A DNA stretch of 64,000 nt, taken from NCBI RefSeq assembly GCF_006542275.1, contig NZ_CP041217.1:2155501-2219500 (forward strand). Reading direction: 5' to 3'. Position 1 is the first letter of the stretch, and every line of letters starts with the position of its first letter. Both the position numbers and the translations under genes were made by a program. The notes under the pieces are model-generated. The model was not told where the DNA came from. It saw only the letters and a program-made list of their open reading frames with translations, and did no database searches. Positions 8,995 to 17,270 of the stretch are shown here, in pieces. The stretch is from Saccharibacillus brassicae (GTDB taxonomy: Bacteria; Bacillota; Bacilli; Paenibacillales; Paenibacillaceae).

Positions 8995-9822
8995 TTATTT
9001 GACCGCGCCCTGCGTAACGCCGTTGATGATCCACTTCTGAGCGAACAGATAGATGACGATCATCGGCAGCATCGCCAGCAGGTACGACGCGAACGCCAGG
9101 TTGAACTCCGTGTTGAACTGTCCCTGGAACACGTACTGCACGAGCGGCAGCGTGTACTGGTTCTGATCGCTCAAGATGACGAGCGGCAGCAGGAAGTCGT
9201 TGTACGTCGACAGGCAGATCAGGATGCCCACCGTCGCGTTGATCGGCGCCATCAGCGGGAAGATGATACGGACGAACGTCCCGAACGTCCCCGTGCCGTC
9301 GACCGTCGCCGCTTCTTCCAGATCGATCGGAATCGAGCGGATGTAGCCGACGTAGATGAACACGTTGAAGGCGAGTCCGTACACCGTGTGCAGGATGATC
9401 AGGCCGAGCAGGTTCGTCATCCCGAACGATGCCGTCAGTTTGACGATCGGCAGCATGATAATCGGGAACGGGATGAACATGGCGCTGATAAAGTAGAAAT
9501 ACAGTCCTTTGAAAAACTTGCTCTTGCCCATGTTCCGCGCGACCGCGTAGGCGACGAGCGAGTTGCTCAGGATGGTCAGGACAACGGTCGAGATCGTGAC
9601 GATCGCGCTGTTGCCGAGTGCCTGGAAAAAGTTCGTCATTTCGATCGCTTTGGCGAAGTTTTCAAAGCGCAGATTGGTCGGCAGGCCGAAAATGGAATTC
9701 AGCATGTCCGTCTGGTTTTTGAGCGCGATGGTGACGGCCATGTACAGCGGGAACAAGATGAAGATCGTCCCGAGCGCAATCAGGATCATGGCGATCCAGT
9801 TGGTCCGTTTGCGGGTTTTCAT
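8995..9822 (-). CDS. Carbohydrate ABC transporter permease, MalG type
   Basis: 275 residues, six predicted membrane segments, and the cytoplasmic EAA loop EEAATVDGTGTFGTFVRIIFPL, which contacts the ATPase. It forms the membrane channel with the MalF-type permease directly upstream; the TAA of that gene overlaps this ATG (TAATG), indicating translational coupling. No ATPase is encoded in this operon, so a shared MsmX-like ATPase elsewhere is expected, as is usual for CUT1 systems of Bacillales. Substrate unknown, probably an oligosaccharide. Confidence 0.92.
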   Translation of the reverse strand: MKTRKRTNWIAMILIALGTIFILFPLYMAVTIALKNQTDMLNSIFGLPTNLRFENFAKAIEMTNFFQALGNSAIVTISTVVLTILSNSLVAYAVARNMGKSKFFKGLYFYFISAMFIPFPIIMLPIVKLTASFGMTNLLGLIILHTVYGLAFNVFIYVGYIRSIPIDLEEAATVDGTGTFGTFVRIIFPLMAPINATVGILICLSTYNDFLLPLVILSDQNQYTLPLVQYVFQGQFNTEFNLAFASYLLAMLPMIVIYLFAQKWIINGVTQGAVK

Positions 9823-10688
9823 TACATATCCGTCTCCCTTCTCTGCAAGTATCGGATCTGCACGATCGAGATGACCGCAATCACGATAAAGTAGATGACC
9901 GAGTTCGCCGACTGATACGCGAATTCGCCGCCTTCGAAGCCACCCGTGTAGATCAGGTGCGAGATCGACTGCGTGGCGCGGCCCGGCCCGCCGTTCGTCA
10001 GCGCGACGATCAGGTCGAATACCATCAGCGCATTCTTCATCGCCAGGACCATATTAATGGTGAAAAAAGGAGCGATGAGCGGGAACGTAATTTTCCAAAA
10101 CTCCTGCCATTTGTTGGCGCCGTCGAGACCGGAAGCTTCGTACAGCTGCGTCGGAATCGTCTGCAGGCCGGACAGGTACAAGATCGTGTTCAGCGCGATG
10201 CCCTGCCAGATCGCGACGAACGCGACGCCGATCCAGGCGAGCGTCTGGCTGCCGAGCAGGTTCGTGGACAGCGCCCCGATGCCGAGGTTCTCGCCCCAGA
10301 CGGTGAACACGTTGGAGAACAGGTAGTTGAATATGTAGCCGACGATCAGGACGCTCAGGATGTTCGGCAGGAAGTACACGCCGCGGAAAAAGTTCCGTGC
10401 TTTGATGCTGGCGTTCAGCCCCATCGCGATCAGCAGGCTGAGCACGTTGATCACGATCGTGACGAGAATCGCGAACTTGAACGTGAACCAGTAGGCGTTG
10501 CCGACGTTGTCGTCCTGGAACAGATAATAGTAGTTCTTGAAGCCGACGAAGTCGTACGTTTTGGCGAAACCGTTCCAGTTCGTGAAGGAGTAGAATACCC
10601 CCTGCAGGGCCGGGAACGTATGGAATACGAAAAACAGCAGCAAAGCCGGGACGGTCATCCAGTAAAAGGCGGCTTTTCTTTTTGCCAT
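9822..10688 (-). CDS. Sugar ABC transporter permease, MalF type
   Basis: 288 residues from the ATG at 10688 (AGGAGG upstream). N-terminus MAKRKAAFYWMTVPALLLFF leads into the first of six membrane segments; the EAA loop reads YEASGLDGANKWQEFWKITFPLI. Partner of the MalG-type permease at 8995-9822. It is separated from the binding-protein gene by about 345 bases containing a large stem-loop and short tandem repeats, which could lower permease expression relative to the binding protein. Confidence 0.92.
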   Translation of the reverse strand: MAKRKAAFYWMTVPALLLFFVFHTFPALQGVFYSFTNWNGFAKTYDFVGFKNYYYLFQDDNVGNAYWFTFKFAILVTIVINVLSLLIAMGLNASIKARNFFRGVYFLPNILSVLIVGYIFNYLFSNVFTVWGENLGIGALSTNLLGSQTLAWIGVAFVAIWQGIALNTILYLSGLQTIPTQLYEASGLDGANKWQEFWKITFPLIAPFFTINMVLAMKNALMVFDLIVALTNGGPGRATQSISHLIYTGGFEGGEFAYQSANSVIYFIVIAVISIVQIRYLQRRETDM

Positions 10689-10724
10689 AGGGTCCTCCTT
10701 TCTCGACGCTTGAGCGGTGTGGGG

Positions 10725-10892
10725 GCTCGGGAGGCGCTTCGGGTGCTTGGGAGGCGCTCCGGTGCTCGGGAGGCGCTCCGGGCGGGGAATCCCTTCAATC
10801 GCTGTTTCGGTCCGATTTTTGGATTGAACTTTTGCAAGGTGAAAATCGGACCTCAAAGGCGACCGCTTCGCTTTTCCGGGATTTCCCCGCCC
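10725..10892. repeat. Intercistronic element: three ~19-bp tandem repeats and a long nested stem-loop
   Basis: Three near-identical units containing GGGAGGCGCT run from about 10725 to 10782. Directly after is a nested inverted repeat: outer arms GGGCGGGGAATCCC (10780-10793) and GGGATTTCCCCGCCC (10878-10892), inner arms GGTCCGATTTT (10809-10819) and AAAATCGGACC (10842-10852). It lies between the solute-binding-protein gene and the permease genes. A role in mRNA stability or partial termination is inferred. Confidence 0.8.
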
Positions 10893-11033
10893 TCCGCTCA
10901 CGCTCGCGCGTCGAGTTGTTTTTTTAGGGTAGGGGGCAGGCAGCCTTGTATCCAGGCCGCCTGGGTGGAGCGGGCCGAGCAGATCAGGGACGGCAGATCA
11001 ATAGCGGGTCAAAAGAGCCGCCGGATCAAAAGG

Positions 11034-12272
11034 TCAGGATCTGCGGTTGGCGACTTTGGTCCATTCGCTGTCGAGGCGCTTCAGGAAAGCGTCGACGTCG
11101 CCGCGCTGAAGGAATTCCTGCACGAGCGAGTTGAGCTGTACGGCGGCCGGGATGTAATGGTCGGCAAAGTCGACGAGGCGGCCGGAGTCGAAATAAGGCT
11201 GAAGCTCGGCCACGGCCGGATCGTTCTGGTCGATGCCTTCGACGGCGGAAAAGGCGGTCTGTTCCTTGATGTACTGCGAAATGTTCTCGTCCGCGATCAG
11301 GAATTCGATAAATTTCATCGATTCTTCGCGGTGGTCGGTGCTTTCGGCGACGGCCAGCAGCGTATCGACGCCGGAGACGAGATTGTTGCTTTCGGCGTCG
11401 TCGCCGGTCGGAGTCGCGAAGAAGCCGAGGTCGATATCGGCGTTGGCTTTGCGGATCTCCGGGATCGCCCAGCTGCCCTGAATATACATCGCGGCTTCGC
11501 CGTTGGCGAAAGCGCGGTTGCCGTCGGCGTACGTGCGGCCGAAGTTGTCGTTCGTGCCGTAAGGCAGCACGGCGAGCGCTTTCTCGGCGACTTCGCGCAT
11601 GACGGGATCCGCGAACGTCACTTTGTCGTCGCGCCGTTCCAGGAAAAAGTCGATGCCGGCGATGTTCGGGGCCAGCGCGTTGAACAGCAGATTGGTCGTC
11701 CAGTCGTCTTTGTACGTGAGATAGAACGGCGTGATGCCCGCGTCCTGAATCTTCTGCGCGGTGTCCATGAACTCGTCCCACGTCTTCGGCACGTCCAGAT
11801 TCAGCTCTTCGAAAATTTTGCGGTTGTACATAATCCCGTCGGCATTGGCCGCGTAGGGAATGCCGGTAATCGCTTCCTCGCCGGTCAGATCGTTCAGCAT
11901 CTGCATATAGCGGGGATTAATCCGGTCCAGAAAAGGCTCTCCGGCCAGATCGGCGAAAATCTCGCTTTGTCCGAGGACGGAGTACGTGTCCGTCGCGCCC
12001 ATCCCGATGACGTCCGGCACGTCGTTTTTGACGACCCGCGTCATGAGCACCGTCTCGGCGTCCGGCGGATTGGTCTGCGTGACGACGATGTCCGGATTCT
12101 CCTCGTTGAACTTCGCGATCAGCTTGTCGAACGAACCTTTGGCTTCCGGCTTGTTTTGGAAAAACTCGATATGTACTTTCCCGTCAGCCGATTGGCCGTT
12201 TCCGCAGGCCGTCAGCATGAGCAGCACGCCCGACAAGCACGCCGCTCCCAGCAGTCTGCTCCATTTTGCCAT
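11034..12272 (-). CDS. Extracellular sugar-binding lipoprotein of the CUT1 ABC transporter
   Basis: 412 residues. Lipoprotein signal MAKWSRLLGAACLSGVLLML followed by lipobox LTAC and a Gly/Asn/Ser-rich linker. The mature part has the family-1 solute-binding pattern: VHIEFFQNKPE near the start, FDKLIAKFNEENPDIVVTQ, GIPYAANADGIMYNRKIFEE, and GEAAMYIQGSWA. First gene of the operon with the two permeases downstream. GGAGG lies about 12 bases before the ATG. It captures the sugar outside the membrane. No sugar-specific enzyme is adjacent, so the ligand cannot be named. Confidence 0.92.
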   Translation of the reverse strand: MAKWSRLLGAACLSGVLLMLTACGNGQSADGKVHIEFFQNKPEAKGSFDKLIAKFNEENPDIVVTQTNPPDAETVLMTRVVKNDVPDVIGMGATDTYSVLGQSEIFADLAGEPFLDRINPRYMQMLNDLTGEEAITGIPYAANADGIMYNRKIFEELNLDVPKTWDEFMDTAQKIQDAGITPFYLTYKDDWTTNLLFNALAPNIAGIDFFLERRDDKVTFADPVMREVAEKALAVLPYGTNDNFGRTYADGNRAFANGEAAMYIQGSWAIPEIRKANADIDLGFFATPTGDDAESNNLVSGVDTLLAVAESTDHREESMKFIEFLIADENISQYIKEQTAFSAVEGIDQNDPAVAELQPYFDSGRLVDFADHYIPAAVQLNSLVQEFLQRGDVDAFLKRLDSEWTKVANRRS

Positions 12273-12753
12273 ATGATGCGCCTCCTTACAGTGTGATTTA
12301 TGACAGTCTGATTTCTATTGTTTGGGGCGACGGCGGCGGCTTGACCGATCGCTCTGCGCGCCTGCTCGATCGCATGTCCGCGCCTTGCGAATTGATTCAA
12401 TCGCAGCTTGCCCGCTCGGAAACGGCCTGTTCGCTCCGCCTGCGCCGCCGTTCGCCCGTCCGCTTAACAATACCCTCTCGGGGATAGGGGCGAATCGCCG
12501 GGGTAAAACGCTTTCGGGAAAAGAGAGTTCCGCTTCGACCGCTTTTTTTGGACGACCCGGGGATTCAACGCCGATTTGCGGGTAATAGATAAGCGATCGA
12601 TCGCAGGCCTTCGCCGCGGGCCCAATCCCCCGGCCCGGCGGCGCGGCAGCGATCCTAATCCCAGATATCGTTTTGGCCTATTCATCTTATCCATCATTCG
12701 CCACATACATCGCACTCCGCATACGCGGCACACATCCGAGGAGGTTTTTGAAC
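12273..12753. other. Divergent intergenic region (binding protein / hydrolase)
   Basis: About 480 bases without a convincing gene between two divergent units; promoters for both must lie here. A weak cre-like sequence (GTAAAACGCTTTCG, about three mismatches) is at about 12501-12514. No confident -35/-10 pair was found. Confidence 0.5.
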
Positions 12754-13560
12754 ATGGGAAAATACGTTGAAGTGGAACCGGGAGTCAATATTTACGTGGA
12801 AGACGTAGGTCAGGGAAGACCGGTTATTTTCCTGCACGGATGGCCGCTCGATTCGCGAATGTTCGAATACCAATATATGCGCCTGCCGGGCATGGGCTTC
12901 CGCTGCATCGGCATCGACGCGCGCGGCTTCGGCAAATCCGACGCCCCGTGGGAAGGCTACACGTATGACCGCTACGCGGACGACGTCCGTGCGGTCATCG
13001 ACGCGCTGGGCCTCGAAGACGCCGTGCTGGTCGGCTTCTCCATGGGCGGCGCGACAGCGGTACGCTACGCGGCCCGCCATCAATCGCACGGCGTATCGAA
13101 GCTGCTGCTGATCGGCGCGGCCGCTCCGAGCTTCACCGTTCGCGACGGCGTGCCGAACGCGATGACGATCGAAGACGTCAACGAACAGATCATTCAGCCT
13201 ACGCTGGAAGATCGCCCGAAAATGATTACGGCGTTCGGCAAAAAGCTGACGCACAAATCGCCAAGCGCTTCTTCGTTCGCCTGGGTCGAAATGGTCGCTT
13301 TCCAGGCGTCCGCCGTCGGCACGCTCCGCGCCGCCGAGATGCTGCGCGACGAAGACCTGCGCGGCGACCTGGCGCAGATCACCGTACCGACCGCCATTTT
13401 CCACGGCGAGAAAGACGAGATTTGCCCTTACGGCCTGGCGCAGACGATGAACGCCGGCATCGCCACGTCCCACGTCGTGACGTTCGAGAAAAGCGGCCAC
13501 GCCCTCATGATGGACGAACCGGAGAAATTTAATGAGGAGATTGTTGCGTTTTTACGTTGA
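12754..13560 (+). CDS. Alpha/beta-fold hydrolase
   Basis: 268 residues from the ATG at 12754, with GAGGAGG upstream. Family features in order: oxyanion-region VIFLHGWPLDSR, GIDARGFGKSD, nucleophile elbow GFSMGGA (Ser catalytic), acid loop FHGEKDEICPYG, and catalytic His in KSGHALMMDEP near the end. The overall pattern matches the non-haem chloroperoxidase / arylesterase branch of the superfamily, which are serine hydrolases acting on esters or related bonds. Monocistronic, with a strong terminator downstream. Substrate unknown. Confidence 0.9.
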   Translation: MGKYVEVEPGVNIYVEDVGQGRPVIFLHGWPLDSRMFEYQYMRLPGMGFRCIGIDARGFGKSDAPWEGYTYDRYADDVRAVIDALGLEDAVLVGFSMGGATAVRYAARHQSHGVSKLLLIGAAAPSFTVRDGVPNAMTIEDVNEQIIQPTLEDRPKMITAFGKKLTHKSPSASSFAWVEMVAFQASAVGTLRAAEMLRDEDLRGDLAQITVPTAIFHGEKDEICPYGLAQTMNAGIATSHVVTFEKSGHALMMDEPEKFNEEIVAFLR

Positions 13561-13637
13561 TTAACGTAAAAACCAAAAGATAAATTGTTGCGTTTCCTCG
13601 GCCTGACCGGCTCGGAGCCGCCTTTACAGATAAAAAA

Positions 13638-13667
13638 GCCGTACGCCCCGGGCGTACGGCTTTTTTT
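13638..13667 (+). terminator. Terminator of the alpha/beta hydrolase gene
   Basis: Near-perfect palindrome GCCGTACGCC / GGCGTACGGC with a very short loop, preceded by AAAAAA and followed by TTTTTTT. Confidence 0.92.
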
Positions 13668-13707
13668 AATACCTGGCATCCTGCATAACTGAACGCCACG
13701 GCCGACC

Positions 13708-13890
13708 TAACGAATCCTACACACGCTATTTGCCCTCGAAACCGCTTTTGCGCATTTTTAACGAATGCTAATCACGCTATTTGCTCCAAAACGGCCAAAT
13801 CCCTGCTCAAAATGCCAAATAAGAACATCACGATTCGTTAGATTTTCAAAAAAGCGAAATAAACGCAAATAGCGATAACAGGATTCGTTG
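13708..13890. repeat. Four copies of a ~26-bp repeat, two direct and two inverted
   Basis: Units at 13708-13733 and 13759-13784 (plus orientation) start TAACGAAT and end GCTATTTGC. Units at 13814-13840 and 13865-13890 are the same element on the minus strand (ATTCGTTAG, GCAAATAGCG). The layout lets unit 1 pair with 4 and unit 2 with 3 in one long imperfect hairpin. It is noncoding, in the gap before the K+ transporter gene. Confidence 0.85.
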
Positions 13891-14107
13891 GCTCTGGATT
13901 GCCGTTCGATCGCCTCTCGATTGTCCGTCGATTGCCACAGGGCCGCCTATGATTGCTTGCGTTTGCTTCTGGTTGCTTTCTGCTTACCTCGCGACTGCCC
14001 CTCGGCGGCCGGTTCGCCGTATGTTCGCAGCGCGGACAAGCACGATTTCGAACCTCTCCGCTCGTCGCCGGGCAGGGTGCGCCAAGCGCCCGCCTATAGG
14101 CGATCCT

Positions 14108-14135
14108 TTACTTTGACGGACGCCGGTAATACAAT
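14108..14135 (+). promoter_or_regulatory. Possible sigma-A promoter of the K+ transporter gene
   Basis: TTTACT and TACAAT are 16 bases apart, ending 45 bases before the ATG at 14180. The elements are only moderate matches. No riboswitch fold was recognised in the leader. Confidence 0.3.
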
Positions 14136-14179
14136 GAATCGGAAATCCCATTTCTAACCTATAAGGCGAGGGCACCATT

Positions 14180-15544
14180 ATGTTCAAACCCGTAAGAAGC
14201 CGAAATCCGCTGCTCAGACTCAATCCGCCCCAAGTGTTGGCCGCCGGTTTCCTCGTCATGATTCTGGCCGGTTCCGGCCTTTTGTGCCTTCCGGCCGCTT
14301 CCGCCTCCGGGCAATCGATGGCTTACCTCGATGCCGTGTTCATGGCCGCTTCGGCGACGTGCGTCACCGGACTGTCCGTCGTCAATCCCGGCGTCGACCT
14401 GACGACGTTCGGGCAGCTCGTTCTGATCGGGCTCGTCCAGATCGGGGGACTCGGCTTCATGACCGTCGCCACGCTGATCGCGCTGGTGTTCCGCCGCCGG
14501 ATCACGTTCCGCGAACGGCTGATTTTGCAGGAAACGCTGAGCCAGAGCTCGACGGAAGGTATCATTCGGCTGATCCGCAAAGTGCTGGTGTACGCGATCG
14601 TGATCGAATCGGTCGGCGCGATTCTGTTGTTCGCCCGTTTCTCGTTTGAAATGCCGCTGGGACAGGCCGCCTATTTCGGCGCTTTTCATAGCATCTCCAT
14701 TTTTAACAATGCGGGCTTCGACCTGTTCGGGGCTATCGAAGGCCGGGCGGGCAGCCTGATCCATTACGTGGATGACCCGTTTATCAACCTGATCGCCATG
14801 CCGATGATTCTGCTCGGCGGCATCGGTTTTATCGTCATTGCCGACCTGCTCGCTTTTCCCAAAAAGCGCAAACTGTCGCTGCACAGCAAAGTCGTGCTGT
14901 CGATGACCGGCGCTCTCGTTATCGTCGGCGCAATCGTGATCTTCGTGTTCGAATTCAACAATCCCGCGACGCTCAAGCCGCTGGATCTGTCCGGCAAAAC
15001 GTTTGCTTCGTTTTTCCAGTCGGTCACTTCCCGTTCGGCCGGTCTCGCGACGCTCGACGTGGGCGCGCTGCGGCAGGCGACGCAGTTCTTCATCGTCATC
15101 ATGATGTTTATCGGCGCGGCTCCCGGCTCGGCCGGAGGCGGCATCAAAGTGACCACGTTCGCCATCCTGATCGGAGCGGTGCTCGCCATGATCCGCGGCC
15201 GGCAGGATATCGTCTTTTTCCGCTACCGGATCGCGCAGGACCGCGTATACAAAGCGATCACGTTTTCCCTGCTGTCTTTTCTGCTGATCGTCGTGGCCGC
15301 CATGATCTTGTCCGTCACGGAAAACTATTCGTTCCTCGGTATCTTGTTCGAAACGACGTCCGCCTACGCGACCGCAGGCATCTCGATGGGATTGACGTCC
15401 CAACTGACGCCGTTCGGACAATTCCTGATCATCGTTCTCATGTTCGTCGGCCGACTCGGGCCGATCACGCTCGCTTTTACCCTGACGCCGAAAATGGACA
15501 AAGAGCCGTTCCGCTATCCGGAAGGCAAAGTGACCATCGGCTGA
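14180..15544 (+). CDS. ktrB: Potassium uptake transporter, TrkH/KtrB family
   Basis: 454 residues, integral membrane. The four pore-loop repeats of the family are visible: AASATCVTGLSVV (repeat 1), SISIFNNAGFDLFG (repeat 2), SVTSRSAGLATLDVG (repeat 3) and TTSAYATAGISMGLT (repeat 4), each with the central Gly of the K+ filter. GAAPGSAGGGIKVTT is the conserved gating-loop motif of KtrB. Length matches KtrB/KtrD of Bacillus (~445). No KtrA-type RCK subunit is adjacent, so the regulatory partner must be elsewhere. GCGAGGG precedes the ATG. Whether it is KtrB or KtrD cannot be decided. Confidence 0.9.
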   Translation: MFKPVRSRNPLLRLNPPQVLAAGFLVMILAGSGLLCLPAASASGQSMAYLDAVFMAASATCVTGLSVVNPGVDLTTFGQLVLIGLVQIGGLGFMTVATLIALVFRRRITFRERLILQETLSQSSTEGIIRLIRKVLVYAIVIESVGAILLFARFSFEMPLGQAAYFGAFHSISIFNNAGFDLFGAIEGRAGSLIHYVDDPFINLIAMPMILLGGIGFIVIADLLAFPKKRKLSLHSKVVLSMTGALVIVGAIVIFVFEFNNPATLKPLDLSGKTFASFFQSVTSRSAGLATLDVGALRQATQFFIVIMMFIGAAPGSAGGGIKVTTFAILIGAVLAMIRGRQDIVFFRYRIAQDRVYKAITFSLLSFLLIVVAAMILSVTENYSFLGILFETTSAYATAGISMGLTSQLTPFGQFLIIVLMFVGRLGPITLAFTLTPKMDKEPFRYPEGKVTIG

Positions 15545-15560
15545 GTCCGACACGCACCAC

Positions 15561-15590
15561 GCCGCGGCCGAATACGGAATCGGCCGCGGC
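15561..15590. other. GC-rich hairpin between the K+ transporter and HNH genes
   Basis: 11-bp perfect stem GCCGCGGCCGA / TCGGCCGCGGC with an 8-nt loop and no T run. It may weakly stop or pause transcription, but is not a standard terminator. Confidence 0.5.
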
Positions 15591-15614
15591 CTATCCGGAA
15601 AGGAGGATCGCCTC

Positions 15615-17072
15615 ATGACACGTGAACGCAACCCGCAAGAACCGAAGCCGCTGGCCGATTCGGCGGCAGGCTCGCATGCCTCCCCGTCCGAACGGGACGC
15701 GGCGCCGCCCGAGACGCCGGAACCGATCGCGGCCGACGCGCCGCGCAAACGCAAACGCCGGCGCAAGCGGCGCTCCGGTTCGCAGACGCCGGCGGGCAGC
15801 CCGCCGGCGTCCGAACCTTCGGCCGAGGCGCCCGGCGCTTCCCGCGAAGTTCAGCCGGCCGCCCCGGCGCCGGAAGAAGACCGCGGCCAGCGCCGCGAAG
15901 CCGATCCCGCCGACGCCGAAGCCCCCGCTTCCGCCCGGCGCAAAAAAAGACGCGGCGGCGCGAAAAGCCGCCGCGGCAAGCGCGGCGCCGAAGCGGCCGC
16001 CGAGCCCGGCCCGACGGCCGAGGCCGAAGCAGAGCGCCACGCCGGCGGCGAAGCCGACAACGTCGGCCGGGCCGAGACCGTGCGCAGCGCCGGTCCCGCC
16101 GTCGACGGCGCCAAGCCGCGCAAGCGGCGCCGCAAGCGCCGTCGGAGCGGCGCGAACAAAACCGCGCCGCCGGGCGCCGAAGGCGCGGAGAGCCTGTCCG
16201 GCGGCATAACGCCGGACGAAGAGCGGTCCGGCGCGCCTCGCTCGCCGGACAAGGAAACGCCGCCGGCCCCGGACAGGCCGGCGGAGGCGCGGACCGGCGC
16301 GGCGGAACAAGCCGCCGCCGATCCGCGCGAGGACGCCGCGCCGACAGGCGGCGTCAAGGCGTGCCTGTACTGCGGCGAGCCGAAGCCGCTCGGAGACTTC
16401 CTGCGCCGGACCGGCAAGCGGTCCGGCAGCGAATCGCGGCGCGGGGCCTGCCGCGACTGCCGCAAGCGGCGCCGGTCGCCGAATCTGGAGGCGCCCGACG
16501 CGGCATCCGACCCGATGCCGCCTTCGGCCGAAGCGCGGCCGCATGAGCCGCTGCCCGAAGAAGTCGAAGCGGTCGAAGCCGCGCCCAAGCGGCGCGTTCG
16601 GCGTCCGCCGCCGGAACCGCCGGCCGACGCGCTGCTGGAGCCGACGCGCGAAGCCGAGCTGCGGCCGACCCGCCAGGGGACGATCCGCATGCGCGGCCGT
16701 ACCGACAAAGGGCGGCGCTGGCAGCAGGAGACCGACCTCGAAATGGCGCGCTGCCTCGTGCGCGAGCACGCGGCCGTACTCGTCAACCGCTTCACGATCC
16801 GGCGGTTGTATACGAATCGGACGTTCCGCCGCTACATTCTGGAACGCGACCGCTATACATGCCATTTCTGCGGCGAATACGGCGACACGATCGACCATCT
16901 GCTGCCGCGCGCCAAAGGCGGCCATACGACGCCGCTCAACTGCGTCTGCGCCTGCATGCTGTGCAACCAGAACAAAGCGGACCGCGACCTGGACGAATTC
17001 ATGGAAGACGCGGAGCCGTTCGACGCTCCGGCGTCCGGCGGCGTCGAGTCCGGCAGCCCGTCGTCCCCGTAA
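15615..17072 (+). CDS. HNH endonuclease-domain protein with long basic low-complexity arm and zinc finger
   Basis: 485 residues; AAAGGAGG precedes the ATG. Residues 1-250 are Ala/Pro/Glu-rich with three blocks of Arg/Lys repeats (PRKRKRRRKRRSG, RRKKRRGGAKSRRGKRG, PRKRRRKRRRSG). Residues ~255-295 hold a four-Cys zinc-binding motif (CLYCGEPKPLGDFL...CRDCRKRR). The C-terminal ~100 residues are an HNH nuclease fold: RDRYTCHFCGEYGDTIDHLLPRAKGG...CMLCNQNKADRDL. That C-terminal part alone resembles the common small Firmicutes HNH proteins of unknown function. The basic arm probably binds nucleic acid. Confidence 0.85.
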   Translation: MTRERNPQEPKPLADSAAGSHASPSERDAAPPETPEPIAADAPRKRKRRRKRRSGSQTPAGSPPASEPSAEAPGASREVQPAAPAPEEDRGQRREADPADAEAPASARRKKRRGGAKSRRGKRGAEAAAEPGPTAEAEAERHAGGEADNVGRAETVRSAGPAVDGAKPRKRRRKRRRSGANKTAPPGAEGAESLSGGITPDEERSGAPRSPDKETPPAPDRPAEARTGAAEQAAADPREDAAPTGGVKACLYCGEPKPLGDFLRRTGKRSGSESRRGACRDCRKRRRSPNLEAPDAASDPMPPSAEARPHEPLPEEVEAVEAAPKRRVRRPPPEPPADALLEPTREAELRPTRQGTIRMRGRTDKGRRWQQETDLEMARCLVREHAAVLVNRFTIRRLYTNRTFRRYILERDRYTCHFCGEYGDTIDHLLPRAKGGHTTPLNCVCACMLCNQNKADRDLDEFMEDAEPFDAPASGGVESGSPSSP

Positions 17073-17149
17073 GCGGCAGACCGCCGGCGGCCGAGTCCTA
17101 CACGCTGCCGCTTCGACAAGCGGAAGACGACGCACGCGGCACCCAGCAC

Positions 17150-17192
17150 AAAGGACCTTTCCCGCCCCGCCGAGGGGCTTGAAAAGGTCCTT
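17150..17192. terminator. Bidirectional terminator between convergent genes
   Basis: AAAGGACCTTT and AAAAGGTCCTTTTT form the stem around an inner CCCCGCCGAGGGG hairpin, followed by a T-rich run on the plus strand. It serves the HNH gene and may also serve the kinase gene from the other side. Confidence 0.8.
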
Positions 17193-17270
17193 TTTCTTTT
17201 TCCTTTTTCCTTTTTCCTCTTCCCGTTTTCCATTTCCCGTTGGCTCGCCGCATCGCTCGCGGCCGCCCGT

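Noticed and set aside
13891-14179. Possible c-di-AMP (ydaO) riboswitch before the K+ transporter
   Set aside because: The expected conserved core motifs were not found in the leader.
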